Below, piece by piece: positions 54,025-64,000 of a DNA stretch of 64,000 nucleotides. Source of the stretch: Picocystis sp. L7 (Eukaryota > Chlorophyta > Picocystophyceae > Picocystales > Picocystaceae); assembly GCA_020975725.1 (NCBI GenBank), contig QXJR01000006.1, forward strand, positions 930,001-994,000, written 5' to 3'. Numbering within the stretch: the stretch's first letter is position 1; each line of letters begins with the position of its first letter. The notes under the pieces are model-generated. The model was given only the letters and a program-made list of their open reading frames with translations. It was not told where the DNA came from and did not search any database. A program made the translations under genes and the position numbers.

Positions 54025-55794
54025 CTAGCTTCTCTCCCATTGAGTGCAGGTATTTTCCAACTGAAGAAAAGCAGCTGACCTTTCCAGTACATAGTGATCG
54101 TACGGAAAGAAGTTGAGTGCGCTTTCAACATGCTGTTGCACTGGTTCTTGGATGTCTGAACCGGAAGGGAGGAGATGACGCACACCAAACCTTGCTGCCT
54201 GAGATACAAATTCATCGACAACTGTCTGGAGGCAAACTTCTAGAGGGTCAAGGGTGCTGTTGAGGATCCTCTGGACTGGTACCGCAACCATCTTGGCTCC
54301 CTCCCTATCGTTGAGCACATCCTTCATCTTGAAACATTAACTATACAGAATGCAATGGCAGCAACTGTAAAAGACAAGATGGTTGCTCAACTTCAGTTCT
54401 GGGAAATTTGATCCTTTCTTTTCCAGCTGGTCAAGATATGCAATACACCAATTGCAAAGGCTGCCTAGAACACCCACAAGCTGAAGAACAGGCAAGAATG
54501 CAGCCCTTGCAAGATAGGAGGCAAGGTAGCAGGCACAAGAAAGACGCGTTTCTCTTGGTGAATCTTCGCTCAGCATGCCTTTAAGTAATAGATTGTGAAA
54601 GCATTCACACGTTCGCGCTGGCGAGTGACATCCCAACAGGAATACCACGTAATGCACAATCCTGAAACAGCGTGTTGGAAGTACTGTATGTTTCATGAAT
54701 TGGGTGATCAATTGAAGCAACTCTTCCAGATGCCCAGCGTGCAGTTGCCTTAGCAAGTGGGCGAACAAGAGCTCCATTGCACTATCCAATTTGTCTGCAG
54801 TGGCCAAGGCCAATCTCTTCTGGTCATGAACAGTATCTCTGGTATCCTTCTTGGAGGTACCATTGATTTTGTCACTGCCCCTTCCATCTAGGAAATTACA
54901 GTTGCCAGTTTCATCAATGGGCTCGTCCTCGGATCTGTCTGGTCCATCAGGTACCTGCATGTGGGCATCTTCTGTATCCCATTCATCTTCCTCCATTTCA
55001 AACACTTGCCAATTCATGTGAAATTCGATGTGCAAGATGTTTTCCAAAATTGCCGCAAGTATCCTTGCGCGAATTTGTTTGCCCGCATTGCTCTCTGCCA
55101 GCTGCATGACGCCACATAGGTAGTAGCAATGTGCGTCTTGGTTCTGCTCTGGATGAGGAAATTGGTTGTTTAGCATGGGAAGAAGGATTCCAAGGGAGGA
55201 AGGATCCATTTCCACGATTTCATGCACCTTGTTCAGGACGAGTTCCAACACTCTGAATCCGTGTGGTTGCGGCACCCATGCTTCGCCAACGTTCGTTTCA
55301 ACGTCTTCCTGCGAGGAATTGTCCTTCCAGGTGCCATCAAGAGGTGGCACGAAATTTCGGACGAGAACTTGCAGCACGAACGGCACTTGTTGCGCTTGGC
55401 ACGCTGCCAATTCCACGATCAGATGCAGGTGTGCTTGGGCCACTTTCGTCGGCACGTTCCAACAGCCGAGTCTGGCCAAGGCGTGAACCAATTCCATGTG
55501 TTTTTCTTCGTCCACGTGCTCGACCGCCTTGGCCATGGCATCCAGCAGTTTGCAGAGTCCTTCTTGTTCTCTTTCCCACGAGTTTTCTTTTCCATTGGAT
55601 GGTTCTTCCATCTCATGGATCCACACGTGGTGTGCTTGTACGTTCTGGGACAGATCCACCATCCTGGCCAACAGCTGTTGATACATCTCGTCTTGTTCCC
55701 CTTCTTTACGAAGCACGAGTGCTCTCTTCACGTACTTTTTCAACAGACGATCGGCTTGCCATGTATCGACACCAACCGGTGCGTGTAGTTCCAT
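54025..55794 (-). CDS. RRN3: RNA polymerase I initiation factor RRN3 (TIF-IA), with one in-frame TAA
   Basis: RRN3 links RNA polymerase I to the promoter factors on rDNA and is the growth-controlled step of rRNA synthesis. The frame from the ATG at 55794 covers 589 codons before the terminal TAG. RRN3 features include PTRCFRIVHYVVFLLGCHSP, CACYLASYLARAAFLPVLQL (SFLARAKFIP in human), NHLVFYSCCHCILY, VPVQRILNSTLDPLEVCLQT and the C-terminal ALNFFPYDHYVLERSAAFLQ (FFPFDPCVLKRSKKFI in human). A polar acidic linker sits near residues 270-320. Codon 486 is TAA (54337-54339) inside the conserved run ILYS-stop-CFKMKDVL, where plant proteins read MYVLCFRMR. A TTA leucine changed to TAA is the simplest reading. 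No intron can remove it in frame. It is either a sequence error, a real nonsense allele or read-through. Confidence 0.87.
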
Positions 55795-56564
55795 GTCGTT
55801 GGAAGACGTGGTTGACGACCTTGGACCATCCTTCCTCCCACTTCACCTTCGGTTAACCCCTCGAAACACTCCCTGTGCCCATGTTGGTCAATTGGCTGTA
55901 TCTCGGTACAATCATGATGGTTCACTCGAGTCCCCCCAGTTCGGAGAAGATACTCCCACCCCCGGTGGTTTCGAGTCTCGGTAGGGATCGAAGGGACTGG
56001 GTCACCCCGTCACAGAAGATTGCAGTGGTAGGTAGCCTGTAGTGCATGGGACTGTAGCACTGCCCCCCCACCTGATATACTGCAGTGGAGTGTCAGAAGG
56101 GACTAGTAGAGAGAAGTGTGGACGCTTGCTGCTGTGTTGGACTCGTGAGCCTAATAGAAGACCTGAAGAGCACGGCAACGGGAACCGTTGGAACACACGT
56201 ACAGTCAAACTTGGAACCTGGTTTGTGACTCGCACGCTCGTGAGTTGAACTGTAATACTAGGTAGTGAATTACTGGTGATAATTATCGATCTCTCTCACC
56301 CAAAACCCACTGAGAAAGACTATTCGGACAACAGCCCCTGACGAAACAGCCTGTTTACGAGAAGTTGGGTGGAACGGAAGGATGGGATCGCGTTTCGAAG
56401 CAGTTCACCACCACGGGTGTGTACACCCCCAGCCTGTCCCACGAATCCCAGGACTTACCTCGTGTTCACACGCTTGAGCCGTGGTCACACCCTCAAGGGA
56501 TTAGGGTGAACCCGGGACTGCAACTTGAAACCGGATTCGATTGAGGTCACACCCTCTGTCAATT
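55795..56564. other. RRN3 upstream region and left flank of the second Harbinger
   Basis: Contains the RRN3 promoter. No gene recognised; G/C-rich short direct motifs (GGTCACACCCTC twice, at 56484 and 56545) occur near the right end. Confidence 0.4.
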
Positions 56565-56718
56565 GGGGGCGAAACTCGGTGTTTTCTTCTGCTGTTTTTT
56601 CTGCGGGTGCAGGGTTTACTGAACTTGCTCGAGATCTTCCCGCCACTCGACAGGCCCCGATCGCACGGACGTGCGAAGTTTTCACGTCCTCCTCGCTTAC
56701 GTCGACAAGAGCGCTAGC

Positions 56719-58446
56719 ATGCCCCCTATGTCGAAACGCGTTACCAAGCCCACGGAAAAGGCGGCCTACCTTGCGAAGGCAGCCGAAGTTGCGAAAAAGA
56801 AACGGAGAAAGGATGCTGCTCCGATTGGGAACTCCTTGTCTAACCTGGGTACAGCAAGCATGCTCGACCAAGTACTGTACGTTGCTCCCACCAAACAGCT
56901 CCCACAAATCGAAGGTGATATACCTGGTTTAAAAGGCAATGGTGTAAATGGAGAGTCTGGCCCTCCACAATCCACGGTAGCACCAACCAGTGAGTGTGAC
57001 ATCATAGTTGGTGAGCCATCGCATACTCAAAGTGAGAAGGGACAAGAGAATGAAACAGAAGATGTACCCACGGACATGTCTATGGCTAGTGTAGAAAAAG
57101 AAAGTGGATGCATAGAAATGTGTGGCGAAGACAAGGAGCTTGAAAGAGTGAGCCTTCTTCATACTCCATCACAACACGTGCTCCACCGGGGTGGGTGTGT
57201 CATTAAAGGACCTGTGCGTAGTCCAATAAACCCTCATCAATTTCATCCTGTTCAAGGTATAGCAGAAGAAAACCTTGTACACATGACACAAAACAAAAGT
57301 CCAGCAGATTCCATCCCTTCACATGTTGATTTGCGATCGCTTTCGGCTATCAATGCCTCGACATACGCGTGGGGAAGGGATAGGAAGACAGCCAACCCCG
57401 TGATACTGGAATTCATCAAAGTGAGAGGTGAGTTGCTCCACTCTGCTTTCAAGCCAGCCATGGGTAACAACAGCACTGTACAAGGTTGGAGAAAAGTCCG
57501 CAAGGAATTGGTGTGTAGACTAATAGCTTCTGGAGAGGGTAATAACATCCCATGGTTCATTGGTGGTGGTACTACATGGCAGTATTATGTGCATAAACAG
57601 GGTTGGGATAAGCAAGAGGCTTTGAATGCTCTAGAAAAGCACTTTTGTGCTGCAGCAACCGAAAAATGGAAGAGCCTACAACGTACTTTCAGGGAAAACC
57701 ATTTGGTTAAAGTTGTAGACAAAGAAGGCGTGCCCGTGCTTGATCCACAGTCAGGGAAGCCTTTGACACGTAAGTGGCGCACAGGTGATGCTTTTGATCC
57801 TTCTGCAGTCACGTGGGTTTATTTTGATGCGATGGCCCCGTGTATGTTGCGGAAGGGAACATACAACCGAGATCCAGGTGTTATTCTAGAGACAGGGAAA
57901 CTTTTTCAGCATAATACTTCATCCGGGAAGAAACATTCTGACCATACTCAGCATGCCTTCACATCTTCCTCTTTCGATGATTGTATACCATCCACCAAGC
58001 AACTATCAAGAAAGACGGCACACCATCCACGAGATGAAGTTGAAGAAGAAGAAGATTTGACACATGCAAAGGAACAAGGCGATGAACATGACGGTGAAAC
58101 GGCGGGTGGATCCGTGCCATGTCCAAGAAGTAGGAGGAAACGAAGCGTTGCGGACATGAGGCATGAGGAGAGTCTAGATACACTAAAACATCTTCACGAG
58201 AAAGTAATTGCTACATCAAAAGAATTCATGAATAAGATAAGCTTCACCGAAAAGATGCGTGCAGAAGCACGAACAAAGGCACATGAAGAGACTTTAGAAG
58301 AAATGCGAGAATGGGACTTGCTCATGTTAGAGTACATGGCCAAGGGATTGTCAAAGGAACAAATCATGGAAGTCATAGGGAAGAAGCCTGAATACGAAGC
58401 AACGTATGAAGCACGACTAGCAGCGCGCTTGAAGCTCATCTCTTAA
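56719..58446 (+). CDS. Harbinger-associated Myb/SANT-like protein
   Basis: A 575-residue intact frame from the ATG at 56719. Residues about 215-380 form a trihelix-like region (STVQGWRKVRKELVCRLIAS, WDKQEALNALEKHFCAAATE, KWKSLQRTFRENHLVKVVDK) in which spaced tryptophans mark a Myb/SANT or MADF-like DNA-binding fold. The C-terminus is a long charged helix (LHEKVIATSKEFMNKISFTE, ARTKAHEETLEEMREWDLLM), probably a coiled coil. A basic cluster PRSRRKRSV may be a nuclear signal. Role by analogy: binds element DNA and partners the transposase. It shows no clear sequence likeness to the Myb-like protein of the first Harbinger. Confidence 0.72.
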   Translation: MPPMSKRVTKPTEKAAYLAKAAEVAKKKRRKDAAPIGNSLSNLGTASMLDQVLYVAPTKQLPQIEGDIPGLKGNGVNGESGPPQSTVAPTSECDIIVGEPSHTQSEKGQENETEDVPTDMSMASVEKESGCIEMCGEDKELERVSLLHTPSQHVLHRGGCVIKGPVRSPINPHQFHPVQGIAEENLVHMTQNKSPADSIPSHVDLRSLSAINASTYAWGRDRKTANPVILEFIKVRGELLHSAFKPAMGNNSTVQGWRKVRKELVCRLIASGEGNNIPWFIGGGTTWQYYVHKQGWDKQEALNALEKHFCAAATEKWKSLQRTFRENHLVKVVDKEGVPVLDPQSGKPLTRKWRTGDAFDPSAVTWVYFDAMAPCMLRKGTYNRDPGVILETGKLFQHNTSSGKKHSDHTQHAFTSSSFDDCIPSTKQLSRKTAHHPRDEVEEEEDLTHAKEQGDEHDGETAGGSVPCPRSRRKRSVADMRHEESLDTLKHLHEKVIATSKEFMNKISFTEKMRAEARTKAHEETLEEMREWDLLMLEYMAKGLSKEQIMEVIGKKPEYEATYEARLAARLKLIS

Positions 58447-58719
58447 ATTTACAATGATCCAGTGGCATGGTTGAGAGTACTTTCATGTACGCTTCCTGCC
58501 CATGTCTACGTGATGCAGAAGCTTCAACGAGACATGTCCATGCTGAGCCGACGTCGCCTTTTCAACTTGCAAGAAGACCTGATTTGCTTTTTACAGTTCT
58601 GGATCGTTCGCATGATGTTCTCGCCATCGTACAACACAATTTTTGTTCACATGATGCGCAGCAGTGGAGGAGAGTAAAACTCATGCTGTGTATTCTTTCT
58701 TGCTGATTTCGATTATGTG

Positions 58720-60090
58720 TCACCTACCCCCATGTCGACGCCTTGGCTCATACATTCCTGAAGTGAAGTATTCAGCAAATTTATCTCTCACCACAGTTGC
58801 TCCACCTTGCGGTTGCAACAACGCATCCCTTTCATCATCGTGTAACAAGTGAATGGCTCGCGGTCCCTCCTCCAACTCCGGAACGCCCTCTGACCATTGT
58901 TGACGGTATGCATCGTTCTCCTCGAGGAGGAAATTATGTAGAATAACAGATGCATAAATACTCTTTGTGGCCATACTACGGCTAGTCCTATGAGCAGTGA
59001 GCAGCATTCTAAACCTACCCTTTAGTCTCCCAAAAGCATGCTCAACTATCATCCTCGCTGATGACATTGTGTAGTTGTATGTACGTTCAGGACCATGAAT
59101 AGATGTGCCCTCAAACGGTGCTTGAAACCAAGGATACAACGTGAAGGCTGCATCGCCAAGGACTTGTGGAGAAACTGAGTAGTCCATACCTAGTGGGTAT
59201 CGTAGCTTTGCATACAACCAATACATGTCTGTGAGAAAACCTGCTCTCAAGCGTTGGAAAAGTTCCATCCTGTCAATTACCGCTGCGTCACTACAGCCAC
59301 CAGGACAGCCTACATGAATAGCAAGGAACTTGCCATTCCCATCCACGAAAGCCATGCATGTCACTGCATAGAAGCCTTTGAAGCACCAGTAGCTTTGATA
59401 ATCTACTGGATCGGAGAGATCAACTGGAATGAACGATCCATCAACTGCCATACAAGCGTTGGGAAATCCCCTATGCTGCATGATCTTTATGAGGCGCGCG
59501 ACTTCTTCCTCTGTTTCTGGTGCCCGCACCATTTGCTCTCCGAGAAGCTCAATGATTGCATCCACACCCACGCGGAATGCTTTAATGGCTGTAGACCTAC
59601 CCACCCCGTACTTATACTCTAGCATGTCCCATGTGTGTCCATGGGCCAACCTCACCAGGACTATGGCAAGAATGCAAGCTGGCGTGAGATGGTCTTTTCG
59701 AGCATATCGAGAAGGCTGGAGTCTCGGAGACAAACGTAGCAAGAGTCTTTCGAAAGTCCCCTTCGTCATGCGGAAAACTCGTTTAAACCTAGCATCAGAC
59801 ACTTTTTCAGAAAAGAGATACTGGAAAGACCCACAACCATCGCGATCGAGTTTCCACACATCCTTGCACAAACGGTTCTGCTGTTCCTGCACAAAGCACA
59901 ACATACCTAGCAAGTTCAAAGCAAGGCAAAAATACCACTGCGCACTTGCGACGCATAAACAACCATACCAATCATCGTCATCTGCATCGTTTTGTGTACA
60001 GTGGAGATATCTTCGGCGTTTCTGACCAGTAAAAGTTCTTAACGCACCCAGGCGGACACGTACCTCCCTACACCCATCCGAGAGTCGCAT
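58720..60090 (-). CDS. PIF/Harbinger transposase, second family (DDE_Tnp_4)
   Basis: A 456-residue transposase. The helix-turn-helix part is FRMTKGTFERLLLRLSPRLQ with LVRLAHGHTWDMLEYKYGVG and RSTAIKAFRVGVDAI. The catalytic core has ACMAVDGSFIPVDLSDP (D217), CFKGFYAVTCMAFVDGNGKF, HVGCPGGCSDAAVIDR, QVLGDAAFTLYPWFQAPF (D313) and SARMIVEHAFGRLKGRFRML (E350), again with 36 residues between the second D and E. It ends near ASVILHNFLLE, a usual end motif. All catalytic residues are present and the frame is intact. It is a typical plant/animal-like PIF/Harbinger transposase, clearly different from the one at 21133. Confidence 0.94.
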   Translation of the reverse strand: MRLSDGCREVRVRLGALRTFTGQKRRRYLHCTQNDADDDDWYGCLCVASAQWYFCLALNLLGMLCFVQEQQNRLCKDVWKLDRDGCGSFQYLFSEKVSDARFKRVFRMTKGTFERLLLRLSPRLQPSRYARKDHLTPACILAIVLVRLAHGHTWDMLEYKYGVGRSTAIKAFRVGVDAIIELLGEQMVRAPETEEEVARLIKIMQHRGFPNACMAVDGSFIPVDLSDPVDYQSYWCFKGFYAVTCMAFVDGNGKFLAIHVGCPGGCSDAAVIDRMELFQRLRAGFLTDMYWLYAKLRYPLGMDYSVSPQVLGDAAFTLYPWFQAPFEGTSIHGPERTYNYTMSSARMIVEHAFGRLKGRFRMLLTAHRTSRSMATKSIYASVILHNFLLEENDAYRQQWSEGVPELEEGPRAIHLLHDDERDALLQPQGGATVVRDKFAEYFTSGMYEPRRRHGGR

Positions 60091-60311
60091 GAGCCTCGTT
60101 CGAGCGTTTCCAAGCCCACAAGCAGAACGTGCGACGAGCTACAAGCACACCCGTGGAATGGCGAACACGTCGAAGAGGTTCGTCAGCATACGTTGACGCA
60201 CGTTGCGCCGAAGAGGAGGCACATTCGCTTCCGACACAGCCGACGTACAACCCAAGGAGTTTCACCCCTACCGTTTTCGAGCGTGGGTGCAGGGTGGCTC
60301 GTTTCACCCCC

Positions 60312-60550
60312 TCTGCGCATATGTCGAAAATCGACCTACATATAAGTCGAGAAACCCGTCTTGAAAAGAAACTAATCGTTTCTCTCAGAGGAGGATGTGG
60401 GGGCTTCCCCCCTGCCCCGGACCCAGAGTGAAACTCTTCAGTCCTCAAAACACATGTTCCATCTTCGGTTTTTTTCCCGACTAAAGCAAGTAATATTTTT
60501 GGCAAAATATACAAATTGCTTCGAGGAGGACAATCACCCCACCGGGGGGG
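60312..60550. other. Short spacer between the second Harbinger and the second MULE
   Basis: No gene; contains C-rich and G-rich tracts (ggcttcccccctgcc, ccaccggggggg). Confidence 0.4.
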
Positions 60551-61054
60551 CGATTTATCTATTTGTAGCCAGGCTACAAATTAGCCAGTTTTTTCCTCTG
60601 CGGGATCAACCACCGTCCGTTCCATTCGAACCAAACATCGAGGAGTAAATATACACTTTTGAACAAAAGATGCAGAGGAACGAGGATTCCTCCTCGTGTC
60701 TTCGAAATATTCGCTTGAACGATTCACCGATTCATCGATCGCCTGTCTCGAAAGCGACAACTGCCGCAGAGCGATTCCCGCTCCATTGTGAGGCGAAGGG
60801 GGGGCACCCTTGGGTCTCACCGGAGGACAAGGAAACGACTAAGCCAAAACAACCAAAGGACTCATACATTGATCGACCTGCCGAGCCATTTCCGACGACT
60901 TTCCCGCCACAGACCACCGCGAAAGAACGCGAACACAGCCGAGAAAAAGACGCACGTCGATCAACACGTCTCGGCAGCCTGTTCACACCCGCCAGCAGCA
61001 ACCGAAAAGACAGCAGGCGCCGACCGTGGGTGTTGTTGCGGGCTGCATTTGCGA

Positions 61055-61675
61055 CATCCAGGACAGCAGGTGACGGTATCGGACAGCCAGGTGGGCTGCT
61101 TTGGAGGCATCCAGGACAGCAGGTCACGGTAATTGAGGCAGCCAGGTGGGCTGCTTTGGAGGCATCCAGGACAGCAGGTGACGGCATCGGACAGCCAGGT
61201 GGGCTGCTTTGGAGGCTTCCAGGACAGCAGGTGACGGCATCGGACAGCCAGGTGGGCTGCTTTGGAGGCTTCCAGGACAGCAGGTGACGGCATCGGACAG
61301 CCAGGTGGGCTGCTTTGGAGGCTTCCAGGACAGCAGGTGACGGCATCGGACAGCCAGGTGGGCTGCTTTGGAGGCATCCAGGACAGCAGGTCACGGTAAT
61401 TGAGGCAGCCAGGTGGGCTGCTTTGGAGGCATCCAGGACAGCAGGTGACGGCATTGGACAGCCAGGTGGGCTGCTTTGGAGGCATCCAGGACAGCAGGTG
61501 ACGGCATCGGACAGCCAGGTGGGCTGCTTTGGAGGCTTCCAGGACAGCAGGTGACGGCATCGGACAGCCAGGTGGGCTGCTTTGGAGGCTTCCAGGACAG
61601 CAGGTGACGGCATCGGACAGCCAGGTGGGCTGCTTTGGAGGCTTCCAGGACAGCAGGTGCCGGTAATTGAGGCAG
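61055..61675. repeat. 53-bp tandem array of MULE copy 2 (about 11.7 units)
   Basis: Same unit as in copy 1. The mix of CATCC/CTTCC and GTAATTGAGG variants is arranged differently from both copy 1 arms, and two variant units read GGTCACGG instead of GGTGACGG. Confidence 0.93.
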
Positions 61676-61698
61676 ATCTCTTGGGTCCCATTCAGCAC

Positions 61699-64000
61699 AT
61701 GGAGCAAAGTTTACTCCATATTGGGCCTGTTGGCTTCCCACAGGGCCCTTGGTCTACGGCTGAGGGGGCTTTGTGTGAAGTGAACACATTTTTAAGTTTG
61801 TGTGAAGATGGTAAATCGTGGGTTCGGTTTGGTGGGTCGATACCGGCTACAAAAAAATCTGGACAAAGGAAGAAAATCTTGTGTCGCAGAAGTGGCAACC
61901 GCCCCTCTCAAGCCCATATACGGCGAACAACAACTCAATGTAATGGTTGCCCCTATGGGTTCATCGTTGAGGAACGTGATGGCAAATGGTACTTGAAACG
62001 TTTTATTTCCCTAGTTCACAACCATGAATTGTTCAAGGAGGATCATGTGGGTGAATTGCGGGTAATACCCCCGGAACGGACCATTCCCAATGAAGTATTG
62101 GATTATGGGCAATCCTTGTTACGATCGGGTATGCGGATGCGAGATATACATGTGAGCTTACAACAAATGATGAAAGACAAAGGAGAAACACCAATGTGGA
62201 CATACAAGGATGTTTGTAACAAGTTGGCACCTTCTTTGGGGGAAAAAGCAAGAGATTGTAGTGACTTTCTAAATCTACTTCGCAACCGTCATGATAGCAA
62301 GTCGTGGAACATTCATTGCGATAATGAAGGAAGATTGTCGAGGGCATTCTTCACCCTCGAGGAGGGTAAAGAGGCGTGGATCAAAGCTTCGAGTTCGCGG
62401 GTTCTTCTTTATGATACTAGTCATGCCACGAACAGACATGGGATGAAGCTTGGGTGTTTTTGTACAACTAATGCAAATGGGATGACGGTCATTGTTGCTT
62501 GCTCTTTGCTCGTGCAAGAGACCGTTGAAGATTTTGAGTGGGTTTTCAAATCCCTCGAGGATGCTTCAAATGGTCATGCACCCCGTGTGGTGTTGACAGA
62601 TGGTGACCAAGCGATGGCATATGCATTGAAGAGTACATGGCCGGAAGTAACTCATTTGCTATGCCTATGGCACTTTGCACAAAACGTGGTGAAGAACTTG
62701 AAGCCGATTCTTGGGAATTCATGGTCCACATTTCGCAAGTTATTCTGGGAGATAGCAATGGACTCGGATGCCCGGTCAATCGAATCATTTGAGAGAAATT
62801 TTGAACAGCTCAAGGAGCTTGTTTCGAAGGTTCTAGCAGAGAGGGCCAACAAGGGTGGAAAACGTGCTGAAGGTACATCTTTCGAAGATCACAATGATTG
62901 GAAAACGTCCCAAGTAGAGGCCCCACTCGATGAAGGGACATACCAAGCAGACGGCAAATCAATGGGCTCTTCAACTATGCCTTCTAAAAAGTGGACGACG
63001 ACACAAAAAGCAACAAGGTACTTAGATATGATGTATGCAAAAAGGAGACAATGGGCTAGTAGATGGACTTGGCAACATTTCACTCAAGGGGCTCATTCCA
63101 CTCAACGGTCAGAATCTATACACGCTGCCATCAAGGGGTTTCTTTCCTCTCGGAGTTCGTTAACTCACTTGTTGAACAAGTTGTCCGAATACGCCAATGA
63201 GAAAATGAGTGAAAATTATATGCGTGTTCTACATGGGAGACTATTTCAAGCTAGCCAGATTTTGCATTCACCTCTTCTTGATAGTGCGGCTGATTTCATC
63301 ACTCCATTTGCATGGCGTCATCTGAGCGGGCAACTAAACCAAGCACAATATTACCTTGTGAGTAAAGAAGGTGGGATGGCAAGTGAACAATATCGTGTTC
63401 AAAGAATTCGTACAAATTCGACTCACAACGAGCCAAATAGTGTCCGTATGGAGGGTGCTAATGAAGCTACCGAGCAAACCATTGAAACTACCAATTCTTT
63501 GGATGCGGAGCTAGGAATATCATCAAGATTGGACAGCCGCTCAACTTCCCTTGGGAGATGTTCATGCCAATATAGCTTAAACATGGGCTTGCCTTGTAGG
63601 CATATGTTGGCTCTCTATATTCACAAGCAAATCTTCTCATTCAATGGTGATGAATTCAATGAAAATTGGAAGCTTGAATGCAACCAACGAACATTGAATG
63701 CATATAAAGACTTTTACTCAACAAGCAATGCTCCAAATGTTGAGTTATTGGCCATTAGAGAGAAAGAATTGCAAACAAAAGAACAAGTTTATGTAGCAAT
63801 CCAACAAAAGGCCAAATATGTATGTGAGTTGGCATCATGTGTGAATGATCAAAGCACTACCGACATCGTACTAAGGGAACTTGACAAACTTGCAGCCACC
63901 ATAGTAGAAAAACACTCATCGCTTGGGTCACCCCCTAACGTTCCAATCCATGCGCAAGGAGCATGCCAAATGTTAAACCCTCCATCGGTACGTGGCAGGG
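61699..64000 (+). CDS. MULE transposase with SWIM zinc finger, copy 2, 3' end outside the window
   Basis: 767 of the expected 783 codons are present from the ATG at 61699 (MEQSLLHIGPVGFPQG) to the window end. The FAR1-like zinc element, the DTSHATNRHGMKLGCF and TDGDQAMAYALKST catalytic blocks and the SWIM finger CSCQYSLNMGLPCRH are all intact and equal to copy 1. No stop occurs inside the window. The last about 16 residues and the stop should follow just beyond base 64000. Confidence 0.93.
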   Translation, partial: MEQSLLHIGPVGFPQGPWSTAEGALCEVNTFLSLCEDGKSWVRFGGSIPATKKSGQRKKILCRRSGNRPSQAHIRRTTTQCNGCPYGFIVEERDGKWYLKRFISLVHNHELFKEDHVGELRVIPPERTIPNEVLDYGQSLLRSGMRMRDIHVSLQQMMKDKGETPMWTYKDVCNKLAPSLGEKARDCSDFLNLLRNRHDSKSWNIHCDNEGRLSRAFFTLEEGKEAWIKASSSRVLLYDTSHATNRHGMKLGCFCTTNANGMTVIVACSLLVQETVEDFEWVFKSLEDASNGHAPRVVLTDGDQAMAYALKSTWPEVTHLLCLWHFAQNVVKNLKPILGNSWSTFRKLFWEIAMDSDARSIESFERNFEQLKELVSKVLAERANKGGKRAEGTSFEDHNDWKTSQVEAPLDEGTYQADGKSMGSSTMPSKKWTTTQKATRYLDMMYAKRRQWASRWTWQHFTQGAHSTQRSESIHAAIKGFLSSRSSLTHLLNKLSEYANEKMSENYMRVLHGRLFQASQILHSPLLDSAADFITPFAWRHLSGQLNQAQYYLVSKEGGMASEQYRVQRIRTNSTHNEPNSVRMEGANEATEQTIETTNSLDAELGISSRLDSRSTSLGRCSCQYSLNMGLPCRHMLALYIHKQIFSFNGDEFNENWKLECNQRTLNAYKDFYSTSNAPNVELLAIREKELQTKEQVYVAIQQKAKYVCELASCVNDQSTTDIVLRELDKLAATIVEKHSSLGSPPNVPIHAQGACQMLNPPSVRGR

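Larger units (their letters stand above)
56565..60311. mobile_element. Second PIF/Harbinger element (different family); ends tentative
   Basis: Contains a Myb/SANT-like gene (+) and a DDE transposase gene (-), convergent as in the first Harbinger. The best terminal match I see is GGGGGCGAAACTCGG at 56565 against GGGGGTGAAACGAGC (inverse) ending at 60311, with three mismatches and no clear 3-bp duplication. The borders are therefore uncertain; the gene pair itself is not. Confidence 0.55.
60551..64000 (+). mobile_element. MULE copy 2, cut by the window end
   Basis: Starts CGATTTATCTATTTGTAGCC as in copy 1 and follows it closely, in the opposite orientation (transposase on the plus strand). 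The left arm is 60551-61675 with the 53-bp array, then the transposase gene. The right arm lies beyond the window. High similarity to copy 1 over the whole shared length means recent transposition. Confidence 0.93.

Noticed and set aside
32829-54339. Reassigned stop codons as an explanation of in-frame stops in RPS6 copy 2, RRN3 and the piggyBac-like gene
   Set aside because: TGA, TAG and TAA all serve as normal ends of intact genes here (RPS6 copy 1, ITPK and ATE1 with TGA; sulfotransferase and RRN3 with TAG; the Myb-like Harbinger gene with TAA), so the standard code is used.
54328-54342. A 14-nt GT-AG intron removing the RRN3 in-frame stop
   Set aside because: Removing 14 nt would shift the frame out of the conserved downstream RRN3 sequence, which lies in the same frame as the upstream part.

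Overview
The window is nuclear DNA of a eukaryote. It encodes RNA polymerase I, II and TFIIH factors (RRN3, RPB4, TFB2), an ER membrane complex subunit (EMC6), ATE1, an inositol polyphosphate kinase and ribosomal protein eS6 with GT-AG introns. It also holds TKL kinase and eukaryotic transposon families. The tail of eS6 ([17 protein letters not shown]) and the Raf-like kinase resemble plant and algal proteins. An intron-poor alga (Archaeplastida-like) is my best guess; the exact lineage cannot be read from the sequence. || Layout. Positions 1-17.9 kb are a host gene block: TFB2 (partial), EMC6, an unknown signal-anchored protein, a beta-propeller/TKL kinase, a sulfotransferase, an ITPK and a spliced RPS6. 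From 18.6 to 32.0 kb lies a transposon nest: an LTR fragment, a complete PIF/Harbinger element with its two convergent genes, a Ty3 pol remnant, two identical TA-flanked repeats around a mariner-like transposase, and a complete MULE with 1.1-1.2 kb inverted repeats built partly of 53-bp tandem units. A second RPS6 copy (32.2-33.4 kb), head-to-head with the first, carries an in-frame TGA. A solo LTR sits at 34.8-35.5 kb. A full-length Ty3-type LTR retrotransposon occupies 37.3-45.05 kb, with 730-bp LTRs and target duplication CTTAT. A decayed piggyBac-like element follows (45.9-48.7 kb). A second gene block holds RPB4, ATE1 and RRN3 (49.5-55.8 kb). Then come a second, different Harbinger gene pair (56.6-60.3 kb) and a second MULE copy running off the window end. 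|| The most striking system is in the Ty3 element. Between RNase H and integrase its pol region carries a C5-cytosine DNA methyltransferase domain. Motif I (NLCAGMGTT), the PCQ catalytic loop, a QxRTR-like motif VIII, the ERERLVGMQPGD helix and a GNAFP motif X are visible. The only three differences I can find between its two LTRs are all CG versus TG/CA, as expected if the element's CpGs are methylated and deaminate. Other points of interest are the in-frame stops in RRN3 and RPS6 copy 2, a possible intron of about 32-35 nt in TFB2, and a two-codon first exon in RPS6.
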